From: Cupriavidus neocaledonicus
GTDB taxonomy: Bacteria; Pseudomonadota; Gammaproteobacteria; Burkholderiales; Burkholderiaceae
DNA: 64,000 nucleotides
Assembly (NCBI RefSeq): GCF_000372525.1
Contig: NZ_AQUR01000105.1
Span: 328,960 to 392,959, forward strand
Direction: 5' to 3'
Part shown: in pieces, positions 42,731 to 52,382 of the stretch
How positions within the stretch are numbered: position 1 is the stretch's first letter
Layout of the letters: each line of letters starts with the position of its first letter
Position numbers and translations under genes: made by a program
Notes under the pieces: model-generated
What the model was told of the DNA's origin: nothing
What the model saw: the letters and a program-made list of their open reading frames with translations, nothing else
Database searches by the model: none

Positions 42731-45097
42731 TCAGCCGCCCTGGTAGAACGACCGGTCGTTGGCCGGGCGCTGCGGCGGACGCTGGCCGTCGGGCCGGGGC
42801 GGCTCCCGCGGCGCGGTAACCGCGGGCTTGCCGGGACGCGCCGCGGCAGTGGCCGGCGCACCGGGCCGGCCAGTGGCCGCCCCCGCGCGCTCCGTGCCGG
42901 CGGCAGCGGCAGCGGCAGCGTCGGCGGGCGCCGCCGCTGCCTTGGGGTCCTTGTAGGTCTTGCCGGGAGGCGGCGCGGTGGGGCGCTTGCGCAGTTCGGC
43001 CAGCAGCCTGGCGCACTGCGTGTCGTCACCGCCCGGCGACAAGTCGAGCAGCGGCAGCACCGCGGTGGCGACCGGGGCCAGCAGCGCCAGCGACAGCGCG
43101 CCGCCGGCGCGCAGCGCCAGCACGCCGATATCGGGGCTGACGCGCGGGTTCTTCATGGTGCCGCCGACATACAGCGGCGAGCGCAGCGAGAACACCCGCA
43201 GGCCCTTGGAGTCGGGATGGATGGTCAGCGCCAGCCGCTCGCTGCGCAGGTCGATGCCGCCAGTGGTTTCGATCACGGCGTCCTGCGTGTCGAGCACGAA
43301 GGTGCGCGCGCGCGCCACGCCGTCGGTCATGGCGAAGTCGCTGACGCCGCAGTTGATCTGCACCGGCTTGTCGCCGAACAGCTTCGACACCACCAGGCTG
43401 CCGACATTGAGGCCGATCGCCTCGAGCAGGAACTTGCTGACCGTGCCGTTCTCGACCAGCAGCCGCGCCTCGCCGTTGGACGAGCCCAGCAGTGCCGCGA
43501 CGGAGTTGCCGGTGGCCGACAGCTTGGCGCTGCCGTTGAGTTCGCCGATGCTGGCGCGCATCAGGTCGAAGGTCGGGAACAGCTGCTTGAGCTTCATGCG
43601 CCGCGCCTTCAGGTCGACCATCGCGCCCATGGGCTCGCGCTTGCCGTCGAGCCGCACCGTCGACACCAGGTTGCCGCCGGCTACGCCGAAATTGAGCGGG
43701 TCGAGCAGCAGCACGCCGTCCTGCAGCTTCAGGTGCGTGACCAGGTCGGTGATCGGCAGCTCGGCATCGCGGATGATGCGCTTGCCGGTGAAGTGCACGT
43801 CGGCGTCGATCTCGTCCCAGCGCTCGGTGCGGAACGGGGCTACCGGCAGCGCCTTGTCCGCCGGCTGGGCCACCGGGCTGTCCTTGGCCGGCTGGCCGGG
43901 TTTGGCGTCGGCGCCGATCAGCGGGGCCAGGTCGACGAAGCGCAGCTGGTTCGACACCAGGTTGCCGGCGAGCAGCGGACGCGGGTCGCGCTTGGTGAAG
44001 GTGAGCGTGCCGGACAGATCGCTGCCGCCGACGCGGCCGCTGAACTTCTGGTACTCGTAGATCGAGCCTTCCTTGCGCAGCGTTGCCATCAGCCGGCCGC
44101 GGGTCTGGTACGGCGGCGTCGACGGCAGCACCACCCCCGTCAGCGCGTAGAGCTTGGCCATGCTGTCGCCGGCCAGCGTCAGGTGCACGTCCAGCGCCGC
44201 CAGGTGCGCCGGATTGGTGATGGTGCCTTCGATCTGCGCGCGCGTGCTGCCCACGCGCACATCGGCCTGGATCGGGAACGGCACGTCGGTATTGCGCAGG
44301 CTCAGCACCGTGCCGGCCTTGCCGCTGGCGTTGATGGTGGCCTCGTTGTAGCGCCCGGTCGCTTTCCAGCGCACGCCATAGCGGCCGTCGGGGCTGCTGG
44401 CGGGCGCCGCCGAGGCGGGGCCGCCGGCCTGCGGCGCCGACGCCGCCTGCGCGGCGCTGCCCGGTGGCCCGGGTGGCACGGCCGAGGCCTGCGGCTCGAC
44501 CAGCGCGCCGTCGCGCGCCTTGTCATAGAGCGGCGCGTTGCCGATGGTGTCGAGTTCGGCCTGCAGCGAGATCTTCTTGAGCTGGTCGGTCAGCGCCAGG
44601 TTGCCGCGCGCCAGCACCACCTCGCCGACATCCAGCTGCCATTTCGAGGTGCCTTTTTTCGGGCCGGTCTCGAAGGTCCAGTTGTTGCGGCTGTCGGCCA
44701 GGCGTTCCAGCCATACCGCCGGGCTGTCGATGACGATGGTCGGCACCGCGATCTCGTTGGCCAGCAGCGGCAGGGGGCGCAGCACGAAGATCAGCTCGCG
44801 CACGGTCGCCATATGGGGCTGCGCGGCCCAGTCCGGGTTGCCGACGGTGATGTCGCGCGCCGACAGCCGTGGCCACGGCACCAGCGTGCGCCAGCCTTGC
44901 TCGCCCTCGCCGCGGCGCCAGGTCACGGTCAGGTCGCCATTGATGGCAAAGGGGCGGCCGATGGCCTCGGAAACGCGGTCGTTGAGCCAGGGCTTGATCC
45001 GGTTCCAGTCGAAGGTCAGGATCACGACCACCAGCAGCGCAATCAGCGCGACCGGTGTCAGGACACTCCACAGAACGACCTTGCGGGGCACGGGCAT
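42731..45097 (-). CDS. AsmA-family envelope protein
   Basis: This encodes 788 residues. One N-terminal membrane anchor (about 7-29) is followed by FDWNRIKPWLNDRVSEAIGRPFAINGDLTV, the conserved AsmA N-terminal module, a long beta-rich periplasmic part, and the C-terminal AsmA block GVARARTFVLDTQDAVIETTGGIDLRSE. The last 95 residues are Ala/Pro/Gly-rich and low-complexity. AsmA-like proteins are thought to move lipids between membranes. ATG 45097 is the only good start. Confidence 0.88.
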   Translation of the reverse strand: MPVPRKVVLWSVLTPVALIALLVVVILTFDWNRIKPWLNDRVSEAIGRPFAINGDLTVTWRRGEGEQGWRTLVPWPRLSARDITVGNPDWAAQPHMATVRELIFVLRPLPLLANEIAVPTIVIDSPAVWLERLADSRNNWTFETGPKKGTSKWQLDVGEVVLARGNLALTDQLKKISLQAELDTIGNAPLYDKARDGALVEPQASAVPPGPPGSAAQAASAPQAGGPASAAPASSPDGRYGVRWKATGRYNEATINASGKAGTVLSLRNTDVPFPIQADVRVGSTRAQIEGTITNPAHLAALDVHLTLAGDSMAKLYALTGVVLPSTPPYQTRGRLMATLRKEGSIYEYQKFSGRVGGSDLSGTLTFTKRDPRPLLAGNLVSNQLRFVDLAPLIGADAKPGQPAKDSPVAQPADKALPVAPFRTERWDEIDADVHFTGKRIIRDAELPITDLVTHLKLQDGVLLLDPLNFGVAGGNLVSTVRLDGKREPMGAMVDLKARRMKLKQLFPTFDLMRASIGELNGSAKLSATGNSVAALLGSSNGEARLLVENGTVSKFLLEAIGLNVGSLVVSKLFGDKPVQINCGVSDFAMTDGVARARTFVLDTQDAVIETTGGIDLRSERLALTIHPDSKGLRVFSLRSPLYVGGTMKNPRVSPDIGVLALRAGGALSLALLAPVATAVLPLLDLSPGGDDTQCARLLAELRKRPTAPPPGKTYKDPKAAAAPADAAAAAAAGTERAGAATGRPGAPATAAARPGKPAVTAPREPPRPDGQRPPQRPANDRSFYQGG

Positions 45098-45304
45098 GAG
45101 GCGGGCTCCTGGCTGGCTAGGGCAGGCTCGCGTGACCCGCGCTGGGCGGCGCGGCGAACGGACCACTGCAGGTCTATTGTATAGTTGCGCGCTTCCCGTC
45201 CTTGTCGGGGACTGGCTGACATCGCCGCCGGAAAATGCCGCATTTTTGCCCCGGCATTGCCGTGTCCGGCGCGGCCCGCATCCCCGGATCCGCTCCCCTT
45301 CTGT

Positions 45305-46174
45305 ATGAACGATGCCGCACACGAGCTGGCTGGCCTGCCCGAGCCGCTGACCCACGAAAGCCCGGCCGACGACGATTACCATCGCCGCTTCGGCGGCGTG
45401 GCGCGGTTGTACGGCGCGGCCGGGCTGGCCCGGCTGGAGGCGGCGCGCGTGTGCGTGGTCGGCATCGGCGGCGTCGGCAGCTGGGCGGCCGAGGCGCTGG
45501 CGCGCAACGCGGTGGGCCGCATCACGCTGATCGACCTGGACCATATCGCGCTGTCCAACACCAACCGCCAGATCCATGCGCTGGGAGACGCCTACGGGCG
45601 CGCCAAGGTCGAGGCCATGGCCGAGCGCATCGTCGCCATCAATCCGCGTTGCCGCGTGACCCAGGTCGACGACTTCGTCACCGCCGACAACGTGCCGGAC
45701 CTGCTCGGCGCCGGCTATGACTATGTGATCGACGCCATTGACGCGGTGCGGGTCAAGACCGCCATGCTCGGCTGGGCCCGGCGCCAGGGCGTGCCGGTCA
45801 TCACCTGCGGCGGCGCCGGCGGCCAGCTCGACCCCACGCGCGTGCGCATCGACGACCTCGCGCGCACGATCCAGGACCCGCTGCTGTCCAAGGTGCGCGC
45901 CAGCCTGCGCAAGCAGTGGGGCTTTACCCGCGACCCGAAGAAGAAGTTCGGCATCGCCGCGGTCTATTCGGACGAGCCGCTGCAATACCCGGAGCCCGAG
46001 CAGCAGGCCTGCGAGATCGACGAGGCACCGCCGCCCGAGGTGCCGTCTGGACAGCCCGCGGCGCGCGGGCCGCAAGGGCTTGCGTGCGCCGGCTTCGGCT
46101 CGTCGGTGGCGGTGACGGCGGTGTTCGGCTTTGTCGCGGCGTCGGCGGTGATCGGCGCGATCGCGCGCGGCTGA
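45305..46174 (+). CDS. tcdA: tRNA threonylcarbamoyladenosine dehydratase
   Basis: This encodes a 289-residue E1-like ThiF/HesA enzyme (TcdA/CsdL) forming cyclic t6A in tRNA. VVGIGGVGSWAAEALARNAV is the nucleotide-binding loop, then LIDLDHIALSNTNRQ, DAIDAVRVKTAM and CGGAGG. The C-terminal hydrophobic helix GSSVAVTAVFGFVAASAVIG is typical of the family. It is divergent from asmA. Confidence 0.93.
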   Translation: MNDAAHELAGLPEPLTHESPADDDYHRRFGGVARLYGAAGLARLEAARVCVVGIGGVGSWAAEALARNAVGRITLIDLDHIALSNTNRQIHALGDAYGRAKVEAMAERIVAINPRCRVTQVDDFVTADNVPDLLGAGYDYVIDAIDAVRVKTAMLGWARRQGVPVITCGGAGGQLDPTRVRIDDLARTIQDPLLSKVRASLRKQWGFTRDPKKKFGIAAVYSDEPLQYPEPEQQACEIDEAPPPEVPSGQPAARGPQGLACAGFGSSVAVTAVFGFVAASAVIGAIARG

Positions 46175-46201
46175 GGCGCCGGCACCGGGCCGCTCAGGCG
46201 C

Positions 46202-46780
46202 TCAGGTGCTCAGCGCGCGCAGCAGCGCATCGATCTCGGCCTGCCCCGGGGCCTGGTTGTCGAAGAAGATCAGTTCCGGATAATCGGCGGGCGCGGGCAT
46301 GAAGCGCCGGGTCCGGTACGCGTCCCAGTGTGCCAGCTTGTAGGCATCGTTGGGGTTGCCGCGCCGGATGATGCGCGCGTGGGCCTCGTCCTCGGGCAGG
46401 TGAACCCAGACCGTGCGCACCGTGGTGCCGGCGGGTACGTTCAGCCAGTCCGGGTCGTTCAGCAGGTGGGCGCGGACCTCGCGCGACAGCGGCCCGATCA
46501 CGATCACGCTGATGCCCAGCGCCAGGTTCTCGCGCGCGGTGTCGAGCAGGCCCTGGTATTCGGGGTCGCGCAGGTGGTCGAGATAGGCCGGGCTGTCGCG
46601 GTCGTTGGGATCGCCGGTGATGGCGGCCATGGCCGCGGCGCTGTAGCGGCCATACAGCGTGTCCTTGTCGAGCAGGCAGAACGGCTCGGCGGTGGCCTGC
46701 ATCAGCGGGCCGATCAGGCGATGGGCGAGGGTGGTCTTGCCGGTGCCGGCATGGCCGCAGAAGAAGATCAGTCGTGGCAT
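46202..46780 (-). CDS. AAA/P-loop kinase-like ATP-binding protein
   Basis: This encodes 192 residues starting MPRLIFFCGHAGTGKTTLA with an intact Walker A (GHAGTGKT). LLDKDTLYG follows, then VIVIGPLS and an R-R-G-N-P-N-D lid-like segment. It resembles small gluconate- or chloramphenicol-kinase-type P-loop proteins, but the substrate cannot be assigned. It converges on tcdA. Confidence 0.8.
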   Translation of the reverse strand: MPRLIFFCGHAGTGKTTLAHRLIGPLMQATAEPFCLLDKDTLYGRYSAAAMAAITGDPNDRDSPAYLDHLRDPEYQGLLDTARENLALGISVIVIGPLSREVRAHLLNDPDWLNVPAGTTVRTVWVHLPEDEAHARIIRRGNPNDAYKLAHWDAYRTRRFMPAPADYPELIFFDNQAPGQAEIDALLRALST

Positions 46781-46912
46781 GAGCGAAAGACGGTAGGGGT
46801 GACGGACCGGCCGCACTGCCCACAGCATACCCGCTCGCTTGCGCCAGATCAGGCCCGGGTCGCGCCGATTCGGTATCCTTGCCGTTTTTCCCCACGCTTG
46901 CCGCCGCTCCCC

Positions 46913-47353
46913 ATGGACGCCAAAGACCAGCTTTCCTCCGCCGGCCTGCCGGACCACCTGCATCTGGGCGAACCGGTCACCGACGCCACCCACGCCGAGT
47001 TCGTGCAGCTGCTGGCGGCGGTCGCCGGCGCCGACGACGATGCCTTCCTGGCGGCGATGGACGCATGGATCGACCACACGCGCCATCATTTCGCCCAGGA
47101 AGAGCAGTGGATGGAAGCCATGGGCTTCGGCCCGCGCCATTGCCATGCGGGCGAGCACCAGCAGGTGCTGGCGGTGGCCGTCGCGGTGCGTGACAAGGTG
47201 CACAGCGATGCGGAATTCCAGCTTGGCCGCCGGCTGGTGGCGGAGCTGTCAGGCTGGTTCGACCATCACGTCAAGTCGATGGACGCGATGATGGTCGAGC
47301 ATATGCGCGAGAACGGCTTCACGCTGATCGAAGGTCCCGCCACGGCGGCCTGA
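46913..47353 (+). CDS. Bacteriohemerythrin
   Basis: This encodes a 146-residue single-domain hemerythrin. The di-iron ligands are visible in order: THAEF, WIDHTRHHFAQEE, HCHAGEH and WFDHHVKSMD. Such proteins bind O2 or sense oxygen and iron. It carries no fused signalling domain. It is divergent from the kinase-like gene. Confidence 0.92.
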   Translation: MDAKDQLSSAGLPDHLHLGEPVTDATHAEFVQLLAAVAGADDDAFLAAMDAWIDHTRHHFAQEEQWMEAMGFGPRHCHAGEHQQVLAVAVAVRDKVHSDAEFQLGRRLVAELSGWFDHHVKSMDAMMVEHMRENGFTLIEGPATAA

Positions 47354-47371
47354 TTGCCGCATGCGCGGCGC

Positions 47372-47749
47372 TCAGGCCTGGCGTGCCGCGTCGCGGTCGA
47401 TCACCACGAAGTACTTGCGCACCGGGTCCAGCACCTGGAACAAGCCAGTAAAGCCGTCCGGGATCACGCAGGCATCGCCGGGGCCGAATTCGCTGGCCTG
47501 GCCGCTGTCGTCGCTGATGCGGATGCGGCCGCTGATCACGTGGAAGAACTCTTCCTTGCCGGCCGGGAAGGCGATGCGCCAGGCGCCCGGCTCGCACGCC
47601 CAGATGCCGCAATCGAAATCCCCATGCTGAGCACTGTAGTGGGTCCAGGTGGTGCGGTCCGGATTGCCCGACACCAGCCGGTCGGGGCGCGGCCGGTCGT
47701 GGCTGGGGGCGGGTTCGGTCTTGAAGTCGATCAGGCGGGGCGCGGTCAT
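47372..47749 (-). CDS. Cupin-domain protein
   Basis: This encodes 125 residues of cupin fold: IAFPAGKEEFFHVISGRIRISD is cupin motif 1 with altered metal ligands, and FGPGDACVIPDGFTGLFQVLD is motif 2. It resembles the (S)-ureidoglycine aminohydrolase-like DUF861 cupins. Metal binding is uncertain because the first motif lacks the usual His-x-His. It is 71 bases downstream of cnoX. Confidence 0.82.
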   Translation of the reverse strand: MTAPRLIDFKTEPAPSHDRPRPDRLVSGNPDRTTWTHYSAQHGDFDCGIWACEPGAWRIAFPAGKEEFFHVISGRIRISDDSGQASEFGPGDACVIPDGFTGLFQVLDPVRKYFVVIDRDAARQA

Positions 47750-47820
47750 GGCAGCGGGCGAACCGGGGATGCGGCGGAACTGAGAATCCGCCAGTTTACC
47801 GCGCCGGGCCCGCGTCACCG

Positions 47821-48666
47821 TCAGTTCAGCGACGTGCTCAGCTGGCGGCGCCAGCGCGACACCACCTCGGGCCGGTCGGCCAGCAGCTCGAATACCGACA
47901 GCATGGTGCGGCGGCCGATATCGTCCTCGAAACCACGGTCGGTGCGCACGATCGCCAGCAGCTGTTCCAGCGCCGGCTCGTATTGCTGCTGCGCGATCAT
48001 CAGCCGCGCCAGGTCCATGCGCGCGGCGAGGTCGCGCGGATCGGCATCGATGCGGCCGGCCAGGGTGGCCGCATCGGGCAGTCCGGCGGCGTTTTCCATG
48101 GCCTCGATGCGGGTACGCAGCGCGCCATAGCCATCTACCTGTTCCGCGCGCGGCGACAGCGCCGCGAATTCGGCCCGGGCCCGGTCGGTGGCGTTGCCGT
48201 CCAGCAGGAAGCCGACATAGGCCAGGCGCGCCGCATCGGACTCCGGATCCGCCGCGATCGCATCGGCGAACAGGGTCTCGGCGCCGTCGCGGTTGCCGGC
48301 CGCGGCCAGTGCCAGCGCGTCGGCCAGCGGCGACCTGGCCTGGCCCGGTGCGAGCCGATCCAGGAACTCGCGCAGGCCCGATTCCGGCAGCACGCCGGTG
48401 AACTGGTCCACGGCCTGGCCGTCGGCAATCGCCACCACATGCGGAATGCTGCGCACGCCGAAGTGCGCGGCCAGTTCCTGGTTCTCGTCGACATTGACCT
48501 TGGCCAGCTTCCACTGGCCGTCCGCCTCGGCTTCCAGGCGTTCGAGCATCGGGCCGAGCGTGCGGCAGGGACCGCACCACGGGGCCCAGAAATCGACCAG
48601 CACCGGCATCTGGCGCGAGGCGTCGATTACTTCGGTTTCGAAATTCTGCAGGGTGACGTCGCTCAT
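47821..48666 (-). CDS. cnoX: Thioredoxin-TPR co-chaperone CnoX
   Basis: This encodes 281 residues: a thioredoxin domain (1-108) with active-site WCGPC (Cys31, Cys34), then a TPR-like domain to the end. This architecture is the YbbN/CnoX family, which protects proteins and hands them to GroEL under oxidative stress. The E. coli protein lacks the full WCGPC, while this one keeps it, so oxidoreductase activity is expected. Confidence 0.92.
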   Translation of the reverse strand: MSDVTLQNFETEVIDASRQMPVLVDFWAPWCGPCRTLGPMLERLEAEADGQWKLAKVNVDENQELAAHFGVRSIPHVVAIADGQAVDQFTGVLPESGLREFLDRLAPGQARSPLADALALAAAGNRDGAETLFADAIAADPESDAARLAYVGFLLDGNATDRARAEFAALSPRAEQVDGYGALRTRIEAMENAAGLPDAATLAGRIDADPRDLAARMDLARLMIAQQQYEPALEQLLAIVRTDRGFEDDIGRRTMLSVFELLADRPEVVSRWRRQLSTSLN

Positions 48667-48772
48667 GGGGGAATCCTGGTCGGGGAAGAAATTGGGGGAA
48701 TCGATACCGCTATTGTGAGGGCGAAGGCGCCAAATGCAACGGCGTTGCTGCGGCCGTGCGGGAAGTCACCGG

Positions 48773-48802
48773 TTGAAAATAGAACGATCGTTCGGTTATA
48801 GT
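48773..48802 (+). promoter_or_regulatory. Promoter of the acyl-CoA ligase with operator in the spacer
   Basis: TTGAAA (48773-48778), an 18-base spacer and TATAGT (48797-48802). The spacer contains the perfect palindrome GAACGATCGTTC (48782-48793), a TetR-type operator. Binding there would block RNA polymerase directly. Confidence 0.7.
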
Positions 48803-48852
48803 CCTTGACCATACGACAGACCCGGTCCGCGAGACCGCACAGGAGACTCTTC

Positions 48853-50547
48853 ATGCCGACCCCCGCCCGCCCGCATTTCCAGTTCTGGCCAAAGCGCCTG
48901 CCCACTGCCATCGTGCTGCCGGAAACGTCGCTGTGGGCCAACCTGGAGGTCTCGGCGCTGCGCTATGCCGACAAGGCCGCGATCCGCTTTTTCGGCAACG
49001 CCCTCAGCTTCCGCGAACTGGAGGTCCAGGCCACCGCGCTGGCCGGCTGGCTGCAGCAGAAGGCGGGCGTGAAGAAGGGCGACCGGGTGCTGCTGTACAT
49101 GCAGAACTGCCCGCAGTTCATCGTCAGCTACTACGCCATCCTGCGCGCCGACGCAGTGGTGGTGCCGGTCAACCCGATGAACCGCGCCGAGGAATTCAAG
49201 CACTACGTCACCGACGCCCAGGCGCGCGTGGCGATCTTCACCGCCGACCTCGCCAGCGGCGTCGAGCAGGCGCAGGCCGAGCTGGAACCGGCCCAGCGCC
49301 TGCAACACCTGCTGGTGACCCAATACGCCGACGCGCTGCCGCCGGCCCACGAACATCCGGAAGACGCGCCGCCGGCCTGGCTGACCACGCCGCATCCGTT
49401 GCCCGCCGGCGCCACTGCGTGGGCCGACGCGCTCGGCGCGGGCCTGCAGCCGGGGCCGCATACCGCCGGCCCGGACGACATGGCGGTGATGCCGTACACC
49501 TCGGGCACCACCGGCTTCCCCAAGGGCTGCATCCATACCCACCGCTCGGTGATGCACAACATCGTCGGCGGCGCGACCTGGTCGGGCTCGGGCGCGGAAT
49601 CGGTGGTGCTGTCGGTGCTGCCGCTGTTCCACGTGACCGGCATGCAGTACGGCATGAACGGCCCGATCTACAGCGGCGCCACCGTGGTGATGCTGCCGCG
49701 CTGGGACCGCGAAGTGGCGGGGCGCCTGATCTCGCGCTACCAGGTCACGCACTGGACCAATATCCCGACCATGGTGATCGACTTCCTGGCCAGCCCTAAC
49801 CTGGCCGGGTTCGACCTGTCGAGCCTGCGCTATATCGGCGGCGGCGGCGCGGCCATGCCGCAGGCGGTGGCCGAGCGACTGCGCGAGCAGTTCGGGCTCA
49901 ACTACCTGGAGGGCTACGGCCTGTCCGAGACCATGGCGCCGACCCACAGCAACCCGTCGGACCGGCCCAAGCTGCAGTGCCTGGGCGTGCCGACCTTCAA
50001 CACCGACGCGCGCGTGATCGACCCGGTTACGCTCAAGGAACTGCCGCCCAACGAGACCGGCGAGATCATCGTCAGCGGCCCGCAGGTGTTCAAGGGCTAC
50101 TGGGGCAAGGAGGATGCCACGCGCGAGGCCTTCATCGAATTCGAGGGCAAGACCTTCTTCCGCACCGGCGACCTGGGCCGCATGGACGAAGAGGGCTATT
50201 ACTTCATCACCGACCGGCTCAAGCGCATGATCAATGCGTCGGGCTTCAAGGTGTGGCCGGCCGAGGTCGAGAACCTGCTGTACAAGCACCCGGACGTGCA
50301 GGAGGCCTGCATCATCGGCACGCGCGACCCGTACCGCGGCGAGACCGTCAAGGCGGTGGTGGTGCTGCGCGCCCACGCCCGGGGCAAGACCACGCCGGAG
50401 CAGATCATCGACTGGGCCAAGGACAACATGGCCGCCTACAAGTACCCGCGCGTGGTGGAATTCGTCGAGGCGCTGCCGAAGTCGGGCACCGGCAAGGTGA
50501 TGTGGCGGCAGCTGCAGGAAAGCGAGAACGCACGGGCCGGCGCCTAA
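48853..50547 (+). CDS. Long/medium-chain fatty acid-CoA ligase
   Basis: This encodes a 564-residue AMP-forming ligase with YTSGTTGFPKG, YGLSETMAPTHSN, FFRTGDLGRMDEEGYYF, DRLKRMINASGFKVWP and the C-terminal SGTGKVMW lysine. It activates fatty acids to acyl-CoA for beta-oxidation. ATG 48853 has AGGAG 7-8 bases upstream. The TetR-type palindrome in its promoter fits fatty-acid-responsive control; no regulator gene lies next to it. Confidence 0.9.
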   Translation: MPTPARPHFQFWPKRLPTAIVLPETSLWANLEVSALRYADKAAIRFFGNALSFRELEVQATALAGWLQQKAGVKKGDRVLLYMQNCPQFIVSYYAILRADAVVVPVNPMNRAEEFKHYVTDAQARVAIFTADLASGVEQAQAELEPAQRLQHLLVTQYADALPPAHEHPEDAPPAWLTTPHPLPAGATAWADALGAGLQPGPHTAGPDDMAVMPYTSGTTGFPKGCIHTHRSVMHNIVGGATWSGSGAESVVLSVLPLFHVTGMQYGMNGPIYSGATVVMLPRWDREVAGRLISRYQVTHWTNIPTMVIDFLASPNLAGFDLSSLRYIGGGGAAMPQAVAERLREQFGLNYLEGYGLSETMAPTHSNPSDRPKLQCLGVPTFNTDARVIDPVTLKELPPNETGEIIVSGPQVFKGYWGKEDATREAFIEFEGKTFFRTGDLGRMDEEGYYFITDRLKRMINASGFKVWPAEVENLLYKHPDVQEACIIGTRDPYRGETVKAVVVLRAHARGKTTPEQIIDWAKDNMAAYKYPRVVEFVEALPKSGTGKVMWRQLQESENARAGA

Positions 50548-50571
50548 GGCGGAAGCGCGAAGGGGGGTACG

Positions 50572-50608
50572 CCCTCTCCCCTCATGGGGAGAGGGCCGGG
50601 GTGAGGGG
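50572..50608. repeat. Dispersed intergenic repeat, copy 1
   Basis: CCCTCTCCCC-TCAT-GGGGAGAGGG followed by CCGGGGTGAGGGG. A hairpin plus a G-rich tail, shared with copies at 50681 and 59908. Confidence 0.85.
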
Positions 50609-50680
50609 TGGTCCAGCCAGGAGCCACCTCAAGCAAGGCCCTCGGCTTTTTTCCAGCATGGCAGCTCCGGCAAGCCATGG

Positions 50681-50716
50681 CCCTCACCCCGACCCTCTCC
50701 CGCACGCGGGAGAGGG
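50681..50716. repeat. Dispersed intergenic repeat, copy 2 (inverted)
   Basis: CCCTCACCCCGA followed by CCCTCTCCCGCACGCGGGAGAGGG. It is in inverted orientation to copy 1, so the pair could form a long stem around about 70 bases. Confidence 0.85.
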
Positions 50717-50754
50717 AGCACACACTCAGCATGCGTGGTGGCAGAATCAGAGCC

Positions 50755-51555
50755 TCAATGCCCGCGCACCCGCATCAGCATCTTCACCATGGTCTTGTAG
50801 CCGCGCTGGCGCGCATGGCGCGTCGGCGTCACGCCTTCGCGGTCGGCCAGGTTGGCGTCCGCGCCCGCATCGAGCAGCAGCTGTACCGTGTCCTCGTAGC
50901 GCGCGCTGCCGTCCCCCAGGATCACCGCCTCCAGCAGCGCGGTCCAGCCCAGGTCGTTGACGTGGTCGACGGCAATGCCGGCCTTGAGCAGCAGCTTGAC
51001 CACTTCCACATGGCCCTGCTGGCTGGCCACGATCAGCGCGGTGCCGTGGTAGCGGTCGGTGCTGGCGAGGTCGGCGCCGTGCGCCAGCGCCAGCTGCACC
51101 ATGTCGGCCTGGCCGGTGGCGGCGGCCAGCAGGAACGGGCTGTTGGCATCGGCGTCCTTCAGGTTGACGTCGGCGCCGGCCAGCAGCAGCGTGCGCGCGA
51201 CCTCGGTGCGGCGGTTCTGCACGGCCGCCAGCAGCGCGCTGCGGCCCTGCTCGTCGGCGGCGCGGGCCGAGGCCCCGGCGGCCAGCAGGCGCGACACCAG
51301 GGCCTGGTCGCCGGCGCTGGCGGCGGTGATCAGGTTGCGGTCGAGCGTGCCGATGGCGTCGCGGCGGGCCGGCGCCTGCGTGGCGGGGCCGCGCGGCGGG
51401 CGCGCCGCGGACGTGTTGGCCGCGCCGCCGGCGGGACGCGCCGCCAGGGTCTGGCCGCCTTGCGCCGCCAGCAGGCCGCCGCCCATCAGCAAGCCCACCA
51501 GCCCCAGCAACTCATTGAGTGCCTGTCTGCGGGTGCGGGCGGCGGGGCGCGTCAT
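50755..51555 (-). CDS. Exported ankyrin-repeat protein
   Basis: This encodes 266 residues. The N-terminus TRRQALNELLGLVGLLMGGGLLAA has a twin-arginine-like motif before a hydrophobic stretch, suggesting Tat or Sec export. From about residue 75, five to six ankyrin repeats follow (LITAASAGDQALVSRLLAAGA, ALIVASQQGHVEVVKLLLKAG and others). It follows chaC by 17 bases, so the two are probably co-transcribed. The partner protein is unknown. Confidence 0.85.
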   Translation of the reverse strand: MTRPAARTRRQALNELLGLVGLLMGGGLLAAQGGQTLAARPAGGAANTSAARPPRGPATQAPARRDAIGTLDRNLITAASAGDQALVSRLLAAGASARAADEQGRSALLAAVQNRRTEVARTLLLAGADVNLKDADANSPFLLAAATGQADMVQLALAHGADLASTDRYHGTALIVASQQGHVEVVKLLLKAGIAVDHVNDLGWTALLEAVILGDGSARYEDTVQLLLDAGADANLADREGVTPTRHARQRGYKTMVKMLMRVRGH

Positions 51556-51572
51556 GGCGGCAGCTCCTGGGC

Positions 51573-52337
51573 TCAGACGGTTTCGTGAGGGCTGGCCGGC
51601 AGCGCCGAGTCCTGCGGCGCCTGGCCCTCGGCGGCGGCTGGTCCGGCGGCAGGTTCGGCGGCATCGCCTGCCTGCAGCTGGCGCCAGAGCCGCCCGAGGT
51701 AGGGATCGTCGACGCCGTTGGTAGCCAGCCCCAGCAGGGTTTGCTGCAGGTATTCGCGTGCCGGGCCGTACAGGCCGGCGGCGTGGCGCAGCCGTTCCAC
51801 CACGCTGGCGTCGGGCAACCGGCCGGCGTAGGCCTCGTGGCAGCGGTTCATGACGAAGGCCAGCGCGCGCTGCTCCGGCGCGCCGGCAGCGCCGATGCGG
51901 ATACGCAGCCAGCGTGGATGGTAGGCGCCGGTCAGCATCTCGCGGCGCCACAGCACGCGGAACTCCTGCTCGACCACATGGCTGGGCACGCGGAAGGCCA
52001 TGCCGTGGCAGCAGCCGCCGCGGTCGAGCCCGAGCACCAGCCCGGGATTGTCCCAGGTGCCGCGGTTGATGCGGGAATAGAGGTAGAAGCCGCGGTGGTA
52101 GCCGTGCACCGTGGCGCGCTGGCGCTCGGTGTGCACCACCATCGGGTTCCAGATCAGCGAGCCGTAGCCGAATACCCAGACATCGCCGCCGAGCGCGGGA
52201 TCGTCGGGGCGGCGCGCCAGCGTATCGGCCAGCGATTGCTCCAGCGCCGCCTCCGGCAACAGCGAGGACGCAACCGGGGTGCTGCACAGCGAGGTGCGCA
52301 GCCGGTCCGATTCGAGGTCCTGTCGCGTGATGCCCAT
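51573..52337 (-). CDS. chaC: ChaC-like gamma-glutamylcyclotransferase
   Basis: This encodes 254 residues. VFGYGSLIWNP is the substrate-binding loop of the family, and EQEFRVLWRREM supplies the catalytic Glu region. ChaC enzymes split glutathione into 5-oxoproline and Cys-Gly. ATG 52337 removes an upstream extension that has no family features. It starts the chaC-ankyrin operon. Confidence 0.88.
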   Translation of the reverse strand: MGITRQDLESDRLRTSLCSTPVASSLLPEAALEQSLADTLARRPDDPALGGDVWVFGYGSLIWNPMVVHTERQRATVHGYHRGFYLYSRINRGTWDNPGLVLGLDRGGCCHGMAFRVPSHVVEQEFRVLWRREMLTGAYHPRWLRIRIGAAGAPEQRALAFVMNRCHEAYAGRLPDASVVERLRHAAGLYGPAREYLQQTLLGLATNGVDDPYLGRLWRQLQAGDAAEPAAGPAAAEGQAPQDSALPASPHETV

Positions 52338-52382
52338 GCTGCAAGCATAAAGCAAAGCCGCGTCCCGGGCGGGGCGGGGAAA

